Assembly (NCBI GenBank): GCA_950295325.1
Contig: OX485805.1
Location: forward strand, 23,177,501-23,237,500
DNA from: Polytrichum commune
Lineage: Eukaryota > Streptophyta > Polytrichopsida > Polytrichales > Polytrichaceae
Direction: 5' to 3'
DNA length: 60,000 nt
Of this stretch, positions 1 through 12,533 are shown one piece after another. The notes under the pieces are model-generated. The model was not told the origin of the DNA. It worked only from the letters and a program-made list of their open reading frames with translations, and did no database searches. Each line of letters starts with the position of its first letter. Position 1 is the stretch's first letter. The translations under genes were made by a program, and so were the position numbers.

Positions 1-2496
1 CAATAGTTAATTTCAAACATGGGCCCATTAAATTTCCCACCCAAAGAATTGTTTTGAAAATTTCCCAAGTTATTTGACGTGCTGGAAATAACAATATGTT
101 TTGAAAGTGTTGCTTTTAGGCTCAAAAGGGTTGTCAATTTAATTTGAAATAAAAAATACTGAATTACTAAAAATAGAATACTATTTTACTATGTGTCTGC
201 TTTTCGGCTCTCTGCTCACCGCTCACATAGAAGTGTCGTCCGGTGAGCCACAGAGAAATGTTTACACTTTTTTGCCATATCCCATACTAGCAACCATCTC
301 CCATATCCCCCCAACCATCAAAAATAGATGAAACAAAAAGAATAAGGTTCTTCATCTTTAACACCTAGTTCACCACTACAACATTCACCATCATCACCAA
401 AGTGGCAGTATCCACCAACTCAAAACCTCACCAATCAAAGTGACTTCACCTACGCATACTCGAAACAAATGCAAAAGCAAAGGCAAAACTCTCCAAAATG
501 GCGATCCTAGTGAGCAAAGGAATGCCATAAGATCCCCACACACACACACACACACAAAGACAAAAACCAAACACTTCATACATACACACATACACGGGGC
601 ATCATCCAAAGCAAAAAGCATGCAACTTTGTCTGATCCAGTGCCCAATACCGAAGCTTCCCCACTGTCGAATGCATGTACACCAACGCACCAGAATTAGG
701 AATTGAAAAAACATGTAGCAACAAGGGAAGAAATAGTGCTTTGGCATTGCAGTGCCGAATCGCAGAGAGAGAGGCAACGGCCAGCCAGGAAGATTAGGAG
801 CGGAAAAGAGGAGGCATGGAGGTGAGGTACAAAGAAGCTTGCTCCAGAGGGAAGTCGGCGAGTGAGTATTAGGTGAAGAAATTAAAAGTATTGCAGGTGG
901 AATCGCAACTGGTTCTCTGAGCACTGAAGAGATCGAGAAGGGGGGGCAGACGAAGAGTGATCTGTGACGATTGTGAGCAAGCGTGTGGTTAGGCTGGAGT
1001 CTGGGATTCGCAGAGTTGGAGGGGCAAGGTGGTCAAGAGCCTTCAGGCTGGGTGATGATGCATGCTGAGATCACTGTGGAAGCGGCAGAAGGGATCGGCA
1101 TTGGCGATGGAAGGGAAGGTGGAGGTAGATAAGAATCCCGGTCCGCGGGGATGCAGGTCATGATTTTGCTTAGGGAAGGTGACAACAATCTTCCACAGGC
1201 ACGATGTGTCCAAGGTGTGAAGGGAGGGCTTGTATGCTGGAGCAACAACGAGTGCTTGGGCATACTCTCGTCTTCGACAATTCGGGTAATTGATGATCTC
1301 TCATTTTTTTGTCCTTGGTGTGATCGACAGTGTGGAACATGGACCAGGATTGAAGGAAGCTACCTTGTTGGGGCTGCGGAATTCCTAGCGACTCTGGATA
1401 GGGTAATGTGCGGCAAGCCCAAAGATCTTGCATTTTCAGCTGGGCACCCAGGGGGTGACGTGGTGATCTCTGCGCTTTGCAGTGCCGTTGGCTAGCATTG
1501 GATTGACCGCTATTGCAGTAAAAAGTTTTCACATTTAGCGGATTCAGCTTAGCCCTCCTCACGCTGCCGCTGCTGATGCCGCGCAGAATTGAATGCCATT
1601 TGGTTTACAGAGTCATCAGTGCCCCTAACACAAGGAGAGAGGATGAGTCAAGGGCCGATCAAGCTAGTGGGCCGAGGGAGATACGAGACTTTGCAAAGTT
1701 AAGTTGCAGCCTGCATAGTTATATGCAATTCTTTGGCAAGCAATCATGAAGAATGTGGAACCTTCAGGAGGTGTATCGAGGTGACAAAGTTGATGACCGA
1801 GGTGAATGTGAATACAATTCACCTCTTCAACAGAATCAGGTCATCTCCGACATGGCCACCTTGGGAGTGAACACTTGTGCCATAGTATGACTAATATGGT
1901 CACTTAGTCCTCAGAAGATCTCACCAACATGAAGTGCACTCCCGCCATTGGAAGCCAAATTGCCTGGGTGCTTTGCGCTCGGCATCCACCATTCACGAGA
2001 GGTGACCATTAGAAGCTGTGGACTTGTGAAGGCAGCAGTCCATGTAATTCCAAGAATCAAAGTGCTGCTGGTCAGTGCCGTTGATGAGAAGGACAACTCG
2101 GGAGAAGTAATAAGTGGTTAGAAATTGTGAGGCATGTTTTGTTCACGTGGCTTGAGGTGTGGATCATCGTAAATGGAGAAGCTCCTGACCATTCTCAGGT
2201 CCCATGTTCCACGCATGGAAGGATCATATGTGAAAGGTAAGTAGTAGCTGGAGGAGAGGCGCTGCCGAGGCTCGTCCCAGGGGTAGTTCACTTGTTCGAA
2301 GGGGAAAGAGCCAGGGGACTAACCGGTAAGGTGGACACAAAGGACCAAGGGAGGGCCTCAGGACTGGGCTTGTGGTTGGCAGGAGGTGTGAATTTGATGA
2401 CGAGTCGGGTATCCGCTTGTGGAGAGATGGCTCAAATAGGCTAGAATGTGATAGGAACTAAGTTGATTTATTGCTAATAGACATTGGTTGGTGATC
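1..2496. other. Intergenic, no recognised gene
   Basis: Several open frames of 60-176 codons lie here on both strands, overlapping one another. Their translations are low in complexity or match no family I recognise, and none shows a domain motif or a convincing exon series. I see no tRNA or rRNA. The stretch from about 1.6 to 2.4 kb is purine-rich on the + strand and less AT-rich than its surroundings, so it could be transcribed or be old transposon sequence. The only clear structure is a short CA microsatellite. Confidence 0.5.
537..556. repeat. (CA)10 microsatellite
   Basis: Ten uninterrupted CA units. Confidence 0.9.
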
Positions 2497-2514
2497 AAGC
2501 ATTTGTGAATGCTT
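2497..2514. repeat. Small perfect hairpin
   Basis: AAGCATT at 2497-2503 pairs with AATGCTT at 2508-2514 across a 4-base loop. No U tract follows that would give it a known role. It may be chance. Confidence 0.5.
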
Positions 2515-2604
2515 GCTTGGTTTTAATAAAAAAGGTGTTATATACACCACTTCTTCCACATTGATTGAAATGAAGTTGCACATGTGAATGGTGAATTTGG
2601 GCTT

Positions 2605-2667
2605 GTGAGCAAGAATCCTCCACTCGGGCTAGGACGCAATTAAGAGTGTTTGGGGATTCTTGCTCAC
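2605..2667. repeat. Perfect 14-bp inverted repeat
   Basis: GTGAGCAAGAATCC at 2605-2618 is the exact reverse complement of 2654-2667, with 35 bases between. A second small inverted repeat, ACCTCCCC/GGGGAGGT, follows close behind, around 2684-2713. Clustered short inverted repeats like these often mark the edges of old transposons. No coding signal was found. Confidence 0.6.
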
Positions 2668-3540
2668 ACCCTACCCATATCTACCTCCCCTAAAAAGCTC
2701 GTAGGGGGAGGTTTAACATCCTCAGTTAGAAACCACATTAAATTGGAATTGCTAATGTTGTTGCTAGATCCTTGTGGTCTATCTGCCTTTTCGAAACAAT
2801 GCCTAGGAATAGTGGAGTGGCAACTAGTATCATTACGACGTTGTTTGTTATATGTAAATTGTTTAGGTATACATAGAAAGTGGATGAAATCTACCCAAGG
2901 TATTCATTTAATATTCCCCTTAAAATTAGATGGCTTAAGATGAACGTCTTTCACTGCTCAAATATTATTCACATGACATAAGAATAACTCTTGTTACAAA
3001 TCACATTAAAAGATAAATTGACAATCAATTCTAGCATCTTGACATGGCATAGGTCCTTGTACAAGGTTTTGCTTGTAATTTTGAAATTTTAAAAATCGTG
3101 TCAAAATATAATATAATGAAAATTTGTCTCAAAGCTCAAAACTAAGCTAGTATGCACAGCCTAGTTTAAAATGTTGGAAAACATACAATCATGTGTAGAA
3201 ATGGTGACTACAAATACTAGATATTATATTTAATTCAATGTTATATTCCTTCCTGTGCATTTAAACCTTATTTGCACCCTAATCTCAACTTACTTCTTTA
3301 GTCATAAAATCTTCCTAAACAACATGAGTAAGCCATATGTGGACTATCATTACATACGATTCGCTGGTCCCACAATCTGCCTGAAAAAAGTGATGTGAAT
3401 TTCGCGCTTGTGTACGGTGCCCACCATCTGTCAAGCTTTTAAAGCTTCCCAAGGTATCGCATGGTGTTGCTAGAGACGTGGGTATCCGACCCATGTAATT
3501 ATCTATGTCACAGCAACCTCATGCACACAACATATAAGTT
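2668..3540. other. Intergenic upstream of the P450 gene
   Basis: AT-rich. A 97-codon + frame ending at 2943 has no recognisable domain. No RNA gene was seen. The last few hundred bases are presumably the P450 promoter. Confidence 0.5.
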
Positions 3541-3545
3541 CATGC

Positions 3546-3555
3546 TCTATATATT
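3546..3555 (+). promoter_or_regulatory. Candidate TATA box of the P450 gene
   Basis: TCTATATATT lies about 260 bases upstream of the preferred P450 start at 3811 and about 160 upstream of the alternative ATG at 3709. A start of transcription near 3580 would give a leader of about 230 bases. This is inferred from motif and position only. Confidence 0.4.
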
Positions 3556-3810
3556 GAAGATCCTGACCAAATTACATCATTTCCTTGGCACGACTTCGAA
3601 CCAGTGCATGTAGCTTCGTGTTCGGAAATAGATAGTATACTTCTCTGAGTCATTTGTGTGAGGATCGGCTCATCTTTGGCAGAACTACTTCACAGGTGGC
3701 GAGTTTCGATGGAAGAAGACTTGCAAGGCCGACGCGACAGTCACTTGATTGTCCAAGATGGCACGTATTCTTCTGGCTCTGACAGAATTTCAATCCTGTC
3801 AAGAGCTGGG

Positions 3811-6800
3811 ATGGATTTGTGGGTGCAGCGATCTGGGAGTGATATTCAAACCCTAGCCATGTCCGCATTGATGTGTATAATATTGATGCTCATAGTAATG
3901 AACGTGCATTGGCATTCTCTTGAGCGGAAGAGAAGGCAACTGCTTCCCCCGGGACCTCGGCCGTATCCCATTGTGGGTAATATTTTTGACATGGTTGGGA
4001 GGGACGGGCTCCCGCATCGAGCCCTTCGTTCGCTGGCGGCCAAGTTTGGGGGCCTCATGTATCTTCGCTTGGGTACGACCTTGCAATCTCAATAGACTTC
4101 TTCTTGGGCTGGGGTCCATTAGAGCACCAATTCTTTCTTTAAAAATACTGATGATCGTTATGGTGCGATGCATCATACAGTTGTTGGTGAGAACCAGTGT
4201 TGGTTTGGTATCTTCTTTTTTACGATTATGTTCAAGTATCATAACATTATTTAGCTGCTATTAGCTGTTCCATTCGCATAATATTTACTGACATTGCTTC
4301 ACCCCCGGATCTCATTCTTTTTATTAATTTGATGTATAATCTTCTTTAAATACCTGTACAATGATGGGCAGTTCTCCTGACGTCTTGAACTTCAACCAGT
4401 TACATCTCAAACTCAACCGGTTCATCTGCAATGGACCGTTGTCGGTCTCCCCATCCATGGGTTTCACTGAAATTCTCTTTCTGCTTGTAGGGACCCAGCC
4501 ATGCCTTGTGGTGTCGACTGTAGCTGTGGCCAAGGAGTTATTCCAAAACAATGACGTGGATTTCTTATCACGTCCAGAAACTTTGTTTTGGGCATTTAGC
4601 TCAGGAAGCATGGTCGGGGCTCCTGATGGACCATATTGGCGCAAACTACGCAAACTGTGCAACACGGAACTATTTTCCCATCAACGGCAAGCGTCATACC
4701 AAGGAATTCGAACAGAGGAGGTTCAAGACCTGGTGAGGGGTCTCTTACAAGACTCCAAGAAGGGAGCCCCGTTGACTCTACCACCTAGGTTGCACGCCAT
4801 GGGTGCCAACAACCTCACGAGGATGTCAATTAACAAGAGGTAAGTGTTGTTGAATTTGGACGACCACCCACTTAAGCTCAGGTAGACGGGTCTGTGATGG
4901 TTGCTTTCTCAGACTAGCCCACTTCTCCTCGGACATGAACTGTGCGATTCGTATGTGCTGGTTGCCAATGTAAATCGAGGCTATGGCCGCTTTCCTCATG
5001 ATTTATGGAGCTCATATTATGAATATCTAATTTATTATCAAAGTGAAGATTCTCGTGCTCACTAATAAATGGTCATATAAGTCTCTCCCAATCATGTTAC
5101 TATTGAACATAGAATGATTATCATGTTTTGACTGTGTAGTCCAATCTCTTTAAAACGCATGTCCTATTCACATTTGTTCATGGAGCCACACTTAACCACA
5201 AATGTACCACTCAAAAATAGGTGTCCAAATTCAAAGAAGTAACCGAATTAGGCACATCTATCTTCGATAAAGTTGTGATTTGATTGCCTCTTTCATAGCA
5301 TTGTTAGGACCAGGGTAGGCGAATCTAAATTCCTAAAAGGGGTAGTCTAGGGAAGCTAGCATATTTTGAGTAGGCATAAATTTGCAAATCCATAATAAAT
5401 GTGTATGAATTTGGTTCCTTTATTCTTGGTGTAATGACTTTGAGTTCCACATTTTGAGGTGGCTCTATAAGCAGCTTGACAATGTTATGTTCATCAAGGA
5501 AAGCCATCTCCACTAAAGAAAATGTAAGATTATAGTCAAGTTGTTTAGTTCCATGACAATACGGAACAAGAAACATTCTTGAATAGTGTACTTAGTTGTC
5601 TCCCTGCGCAAATCGACTAATTCGCAAGTTACCAGGATGACCTAAGAACTATTCCAATTGGGGCACATCTCTTGAATGAACTTTGGGTAATTGCAAGAAG
5701 GCTTCATGTGTGAAGATAAGTAATAATGAGATTTTGACTTATAAGAGCTTGCTCAACAATAATGCATGAGAAATCTTGGAGATATGTTATTGAAGCGAGA
5801 ATAGAAAAAGGGAGATTTCTTGCAAGGTTTCATAAATCATGTTGTGTTTCTTTCTCTAAGCAACCCTATAATTATAGAATTTTAACATTTAAATGAATGT
5901 TTTGGAACCTTTCCAAGAGTTGGCCTTAGCATGTCCTAGCCATCGGTTGCTACCTAGGACACAATCTTTTCTCATGTTGGTCTCACCTTCCCATCATGGT
6001 GTCCTTCCAATCTTGCAACTGGCATAAGAAAAGAACTTGTTCATTATAACCACTCATTGTAACTTCTCCGTTGCAATTCATGGTGAGCAAATATGTAAAT
6101 AAATCATTTTGGTTGGCATCCGGATGTGTTTGGTTTCCATTTGTCCAAGGACCGCAACTAAAAACCTCCGGCTATCATCCAAAATGATTTATTTATATAT
6201 TTTCTCGTTGTGAGTTGCAATTGACAAGCTGCAATGGGTGGTTATAATGGACTATATTATTTCTTCTAGTGTGGGCTACTAGCCAACCTAATTGTCACAC
6301 CATTTCGGTGGGTATGTGCCATCCACTCTAAACTGCACCAAGCAATGGGCCACAATAATTTCTAGAGACCTGGTTGATTCTCATAATGAGAATTAGTGTC
6401 GGCCACATTGACTTTCAACCCAGGTTAAGTTTCTAGTAGAAAATTAGCGTGGGTCACAATAAGTATTTCTCCTAGGAAATTCATGTGGGTGATTATTTTA
6501 TTTTGTGCTACTTTTTTTCCTACAAGTAATATTCAATGTATAATTGGTCGGAAATCTTCATGAAGACTTAAGGGAAGACCCATGATCATGGTCCTACATT
6601 AATTCCACCTTGCCTAGAAATTAGTGTGGCCCACACTAGTTTTCCACCCACACTAAGAGGACTATTTGGTGTAGCTTCCTACCAAATTCAACATGTAATA
6701 CGGGTGTTGGTCCTAGGACAACCTCAAAGATAAAAAGCTAGGACAATTCCTTTCATGGGCGCACAGAGCAAGTTGGGAGAGTTTAGTAATGATAAGGGGT

Positions 6801-9800
6801 ATTGACAATTCACATGCACTGCTTGCAAAATATGAAACTCTTTACATATCAATGTTTTAAGACTTTTCTCTTGATTATTATCCCACATCAACCAAGCGAA
6901 TGATTTAGGTAGATGTGCCTAATGCAGATACTTTTCTCTTTGCACTCGATTCTAGTAAGATATGAACCTCACAATTTAGTACGGGATGATTCGCAAATCT
7001 GAACGTGTCCATAATCATTTGCCTCCTAATTCATGGAGCTCATATGAACATCAATTTATTCATCATCTAAGTGAAGATTCACATGCTCGTTAAGTGATCA
7101 TGTAGGTTTCCCCAATCATGTTGACTACGAAACCTAAAATACTTAACACAATTTGATCACGTAGTCCAATCTCTTTGGAACACACGTCTATTTGATGTCT
7201 ATTCTTGAATCCTCACCTAACCACACACCACTCGGATATACTCAAGGTGTCCAAATAAGTTTCTAATCTGGACATTAGGCACAGCTACCTTACATGGACT
7301 GTGAATCTTGGATATTTAGGTTTTTTGGAGCTGAGGTGAAGGATGAGCAAGAGAAGGAAGATCTCGAGCGACTGATTGAGGGACAGCTTTCTTTGATATC
7401 TAAGTTCGCTATAAGTGACTACGTGCCATGGTTGAGCTTCGTCCCGAGATTGCAAGGGCTTTACTCAGCGCTGAAGGAACACAACAACTTCCAAAAGGGA
7501 GTGACAGGCAGGATATTTGAAGTGGAGAAGCACAGGGAGCGTGCCAAGGAAAGGCAGCAGCTTCACAAAGAAGACCTTACAAACTACGTGCCCGACTTTG
7601 TTGATTTGTTGTTGGCAGCGCCTCAGGACGACGGGGAGCCACTTTCGGACCAAGAGCTCGTCACCTTACTCACGGTAACGATCTGCCACATCCCAATTTA
7701 TATATGTTTTTCGTGCCAGTACTGATAGCACCAACGTATAAGAGTTATCGGTATCCTTAAGAGTTTGGGATTCGTGGCATCTGTGTAAACTCCTTCATTG
7801 TGGATGAAGGGGTTCTTATAAGAACATGTCCTTTATACAATGGAGGGTGAATACATTCCATTTAGACGTCATTGCATTAGTTTTGGGGTATTTGATGGAA
7901 ATTTCGGAGTCAAATTTTGAAACTAATGTCTTTGATATGCAAGTTATTCCCCATCCTAAAAATGATATATGTACACTATGTAACTAGGAAATCTGACCCC
8001 AATCATATGCATACACCAAAAAGATCATGTGGAAAATATGGCTAAAATACTCTTAGCAAGACATATATTTATTTATCATTGAACCCTTGGTCATCCATTG
8101 GATGTAACTCACACAAATTTGTTTCTACAATATAAGTCATTACAACCAATGTAACGATTATATCTAGCTAACTCTACCATTAAATGATCCGACAAATTGT
8201 GGGTCTGTACTAACCCATTCTTATTTTGATACCAACATAACTTTATTTTTATATTGGAAAGTTGGTCCCAGAGGTCAATCAATTATCGATACAAAATCCA
8301 CCTATTGCCAAATTTACAATGCATACTTTAGACCCTTCCCCAATACCCCATGATAGTCACATACATAATTTATACATGCCTCATCAAATTTATAAATCAA
8401 ATTTTATACATGTAAGGGGTTTGAAACCTTGTTTTATACATTGTCTTATCTCGAGAAAATCAAAATATACTCATCCTTGACCTTGATGATCAAAATACAA
8501 TGTATTTTTGCATCGAAGGCCACTCATCTTGCATATTTGAGCTTAAATCTTCAGTAACATCTAGGCACTCAAGTGTTTCAAAAAATACACTTGTTTATAA
8601 TAAGTTGATTTTAGATAGGGTCACTTCTGACAAATTTAGCTAAACAAAGAACTATGTAGCTCAATTACATGTTTTGTACTTGGAAATGCCCAACCTAAAC
8701 CTCTTGGATACTTAAGGGTTAAAGTCTCTCAAAAGCTCATGGTTTAGAAGGGAGTTTTGGTCCACTTTAGTGAAATGGAGTGGGGACATTCGACTTCGGT
8801 CAAAAGACGGTTGTATAAAAATGTACTCCTAGGCTTATCAAACTTTCAAGAACATCATCATAGGTGCCTTCAAAAGTTTTCCATGAACATCATTTCTATA
8901 TAGTTGTCTTTTGTTCTTATGGCAACTCCAATTAAGGTCTCCAATTCAAACTTTATGATACATCTCGATTCAAGTTGAAACCCCCAAGCTTCTAGAGGTT
9001 AATATCAAGAGTTCCTTGTCAATGTTGTCAACAAGATATTCAACGCTGAATGTAATTGGGAGTTGGGATGAACGTGGCACCACTCCAAGAGTTTATACAT
9101 GGATTGATAGTACCATGTATAAATAGTGATTGACTATCATTTCCATCATTATCATTAGGAATGATATTGCATGGGTTTGCTTAATAATGTTATGTGAATT
9201 GGACTAAGTACTTGTTGTGATGAGACATGTTTTAATGGAATTAGCCAACAACATGTACAAGTTTAGGTGCAAAACACCAAGATTGCACATGTCACTTGCT
9301 ACTCCAAATAGTAGGTCCCTTGTTATAATATTTGCAAGGAATTTTAATCAAAGCAAATGATTGAGTTACTTTAGCCAAAAAAACAACCAAAATTGATCCA
9401 AGAGGAGGGCATATATGATCAATATACATTCCTATAAGGTACAAATGGAAGATAGGAAAAGAAGTCAACACCCTAGTGGGTATTAGACTTGCTCTAGTAA
9501 GCCATTGCCAAGAGTTTGCCATGTTGGTGAGAGCACTTACATAGTTGGTTTTTGGAGCCGTGTTCCTTAATACATGTTAGTTTTTTAGTGGTCTGTCTGA
9601 GTAAAGGTTCAAGGTCATATTTATTCATCTTTGTTCTCTTCTTGCTAAACTAGTTATTGTAAGAGCAATAAGGCTCTAGATTTTGACTACATCCAATAAT
9701 CAACACGTTTGGAAACATGTTACCATTCGTAATGTGGGACCAAGTTCCCGCCTCGCCGCTACATGGCTCAGCAGGGAACCGGCCCCAAAACATTGAATAT

Positions 9801-10512
9801 TATTTGATATGTAATTGGCTAAGGATTGACGCTCCTTCTAAAATCGATGTGCATGGAGTGATTGGTACAGGACATGATCGTTGGTGCTACGGACACCACT
9901 ACAAGCACAATAGATTGGGCGATGGCAGAGCTCGTTTTGCAACCGGATGTGATGGAACAAGCACAGAAAGAGTTGGACACAGTGGTGGGCACTGACCGAC
10001 TTGTGCAAGAATCAGACATTCCCAACCTCCCATACCTGCAAGCCATCATCAAGGAAGTCTTTCGCATGCATCCTGTTGGGGCCTTGTCCCTTCCTCATCT
10101 GTCGACCCGAGCTTGTGAGGTGTTGGGTTTCAAAATACCCGCGCGCACACGGCTTATATTCAACATCTTTGCCATTCAGCGTGACCCGAGCGTGTATGAA
10201 GACCCAGATACGTTCAATGTAAACCGGTTCCTGGACGATCGACATCGCAACGTGGACGCAACTGCGATATTTAGTTCTTATGAGCTCATGCCGTTTGGTG
10301 CCGGACGACGCATATGTCCGGCCTATGCGCTTGCCTATCAGTTGGTATGTGTGGTGATTGCGCACCTTTTGCATAGTTTCAACTGGACTCTTCCTGGAGA
10401 CAACCAAACTGCAAAAGACGTAGACATGAACGAAACATTTCGAATTGTAGTGTCGTTGAAGACCCCCCTGTCCTTGGTTGCCAAACCAAGGAGCCCTGCA
10501 TTTTTGTACTAG
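3811..10512 (+). CDS. Cytochrome P450 (CYP71-clan type), four exons
   Basis: Exons 3811-4072, 4491-4839, 7320-7674 and 9871-10512 join in frame (phases 1, 2, 0, all GT-AG) into 535 residues, a normal P450 length. Seen: an N-terminal membrane anchor (about 12-33), a PPGP hinge (46-49), the helix-C WxxxR (W137, R141), the helix-I oxygen-binding stretch G327-A-T-D330-T-T, the ExxR pair (E384, R387), and the haem loop F464-G-A-G-R-R-I-C471-P-A473. C471 should be the haem ligand. The usual final glycine of the haem loop is alanine here (A473), and the PERF-like region reads FNVNRF. Such enzymes are ER-bound monooxygenases fed by P450 reductase; the substrate cannot be told. I chose the ATG at 3811 for its strong context and its position just before the anchor; an in-frame ATG at 3709 would add 34 residues. 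Introns 2 and 3 are over 2 kb. Confidence 0.9.
5009..5275 (+). repeat. LTR-like direct repeat, left copy, in P450 intron 2
   Basis: This block aligns by eye with 7035-7291 in the same orientation. Shared words in order include GGAGCTCATAT, AGTGAAGATTC, CCAATCATGTT, TAGTCCAATCTCTTT, GGTGTCCAAAT and ATTAGGCACA. About 1.75 kb lies between the copies. An 83-codon minus-strand frame (5325-5576) sits just inside and reads protein-like, but I could not assign it. Together this suggests an old LTR-type or non-autonomous element inside the intron. Confidence 0.6.
6042..6250. repeat. Long foldback (inverted repeat) in P450 intron 2
   Basis: The left arm, about 6042-6121, and the right arm, about 6173-6250, are reverse complements over some 78 bases with few mismatches. 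Matching words include CATTATAACCAC, TTGCAATT and AAATAAATCATTTTGG. The loop is about 50 bases, and weaker pairing continues outward to about 6019. It is transcribed as part of the P450 pre-mRNA. It may be a MITE or foldback element. Confidence 0.75.
7035..7291 (+). repeat. LTR-like direct repeat, right copy, in P450 intron 2
   Basis: Partner of 5009-5275. It ends about 28 bases before exon 3 of the P450, so the polypyrimidine and acceptor region of intron 2 directly abuts repeat sequence. The motif ATTAGGCACAGCTACC near its end recurs inverted at about 6905-6922. Confidence 0.6.
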
Positions 10513-11218
10513 ATAGATGGATAGATAAGAATGTTGGCTTCATGAGGAAGAGTTCTTTGCATGTAGGTTAATAGTATTGGTCCACGTTGTCCCATCCTAA
10601 CATGTTGAACCTGCGCATACAAATTCATGTCCTGACTTCTAGGCCATCCCCACACTGTCTACTCAACATTTTCAAATGATCATCCTTGGAATGATGGGCA
10701 ACAGGAAAGAATGGTCAAGCAATGACCTCATCGTTGACCACGTACTTAATTTGTGTAGGCATGTGCCACACTTTGCACCTATGCATATGACACTCATTTT
10801 CATGTGTTGTCCACCTATCCAGAACAGTGGGCAACGGTGAAGAATAACATGGAATTGGTGAAGAGCAGTAGGGCATCGGCCACTCCCACCACCACACCCT
10901 CCGTTGTGTATAGATTGTTACCTTTTAATGAAGAGTTTTATGCAATGTGGGACTCGTATGAACACAACTACTAGAAGCTGTTCTGGAGGTATATACTACA
11001 GCACTATCAGCATAGTTGATTCAAGGAGTTCTGCCCCTGCTTGCCCCCTATTGTAACTTATTCATTTGTGCGAGAAAACTGAGATAATTGTTATGCATGA
11101 GTCACTAGCCCATCGTCTTTGGAGGCTTTAAATTCTCCTGAAAAAGCTTGAATCTTGTCAAGAGAGCCTTCATCCATGATCTTCCGTGTGACACATGGGT
11201 GATTCTGCATTGTGTGTT
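10513..11218. other. P450 3' flank, no gene seen
   Basis: Contains the presumed 3' UTR of the P450. No open frame here resembles a known protein, and no tRNA or rRNA was seen. Confidence 0.5.
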
Positions 11219-11810
11219 GTCATTTGTGTGCGGATCATTTCATCTTTAGCAGAACTAATGTTAATTTCACTAATGTGTTTTGACTGCATTAATGTCGACT
11301 TATTGAGCACAATAATGTCATAAATATGACACTCTCTCACTTGAAATTAAGAATGTCACAAAGTTGATAATCAAACATGACATTAAATCCCCTAGATTCT
11401 AGTATTGTTTGGATATAATTAGGCATAACAGGTCAATGTGCTAAGTCACTTAATTGTCCAAGATGGCACAAATTATTTTGGCTTGGACAAAATTTCAATT
11501 TTGTCAAGAGCTGGGAAGAATTTATGGGTGTAACAATTTAGGATTGATATTCAAATCATAGCCATGTCATCATTAATGTTTCTATTGGTTATAATATTGA
11601 CATTAATAATAATCTGTTTGCATTGGCGTAAATTTGAGTAGAGAAGAGAAGAAAACTGCTTCCCCTCATACCTCACTCTTATCCCATTCTTGGTAACATC
11701 TTGGACATGGTTGGGAGTTGGGGATTGTTTGCCGCATCAAGCCCTTTGTCTGCTACGACCAAGTTTGGGGGCTTATGTACCCCGCTTGCCTATGACCATG
11801 TGAGAGAGCT
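11219..11810 (+). pseudogene. Decayed copy of P450 exon 1
   Basis: The stretch matches the intact P450 from about 3649 through exon 1 (to 4072). Both begin with GTCATTTGTGTG, and both carry the CACTTgATTGTCCAAGATGGCAC region (T or A at some sites) and the membrane anchor. About 170 extra bases sit near 11265-11440. After the anchor a stop replaces an arginine codon, and the PPGP hinge and the region after it are scrambled. Many differences are C to T or G to A, as expected when methylated DNA decays. Weak similarity to intron 1 may continue to about 11915. The other three exons were not found downstream, so this is a partial duplication and not an expressed gene. Confidence 0.8.
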
Positions 11811-12510
11811 GACTATTCAAAACTTTTACAAAGTTTGAACTTCCTCTTTTCAAAGGCCAATTCTCTCAACCTCTCCTTCATTGCAGTACAAGGGTGGGTA
11901 GTTGGGAATTTCCACAAGACTCTTTCTATTTCTTTTGCATCTTTCTATTTGATAGCACAATGATAGCTTGCATAATAGAGTTGTTTGCAGTTATGCCTAA
12001 GTGGATGTGTTGTGCAATGTAGACAAGTCGTGTCATAGATTAAGTTGCTTTGCAAGAATGTGTATTTTACTCTGCTATCAAATGATATCCAACAACAAAG
12101 GTTTGATTTGGACTATCCCATACCTTGGAAGTGCAATCAACTATCTTCTTCCTTCACCTCAAAGTACACATAGCTAATCCACCTTGCTTCTTCACCTCGA
12201 TGGAACAAGTCCCGTTGCTGAAGACATCGGTCAGCAGGTAGGTTGCATTGGATATTTGACAAATTAAAGCTTCTTCTTTTGGTGCAGTGGTTGGACTGAG
12301 TATTTTTATGCAACTCGTATAGTACCAAATGCCTGCCTGGTTTGTTCACAAAAGGCCGACATGCATGGTCTCAGGTTCCATAGGACTAGAAGCTTTATTA
12401 CTCGCAAAGGCTGGTGGTTTTCTTGCACATGCATTTGAGACTACTATAGTAGTGGTTAAAGACTCCTGAAGTTTCTTACAACTTGTATGATGTGGGCTTA
12501 GAGGGGTACC

Positions 12511-12533
12511 GTTTAGGGTTTTAGGGTTTAGGG
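12511..12533 (+). repeat. Short interstitial telomere-type repeat
   Basis: About three units of the plant telomere motif TTTAGGG, one with an extra T. Such telo-boxes are common in plant DNA and do not show that a telomere was here. Confidence 0.6.

Noticed and set aside
394-924. 176-codon minus-strand open frame
   Set aside because: Low-complexity, hydrophobic and Cys-rich translation lying over a CA microsatellite. No domain, no exon series, and overlapped by another frame on +.
1151-1562. Overlapping frames of 114 (+) and 130 (-) codons
   Set aside because: Mutually overlapping, with no recognisable motif and no splice-linked neighbours.
3658-3708. N-terminal extension of the P450 from 3658
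   Set aside because: It would start at GTG, not ATG. The ATG at 3811 has better context and directly precedes the membrane anchor.
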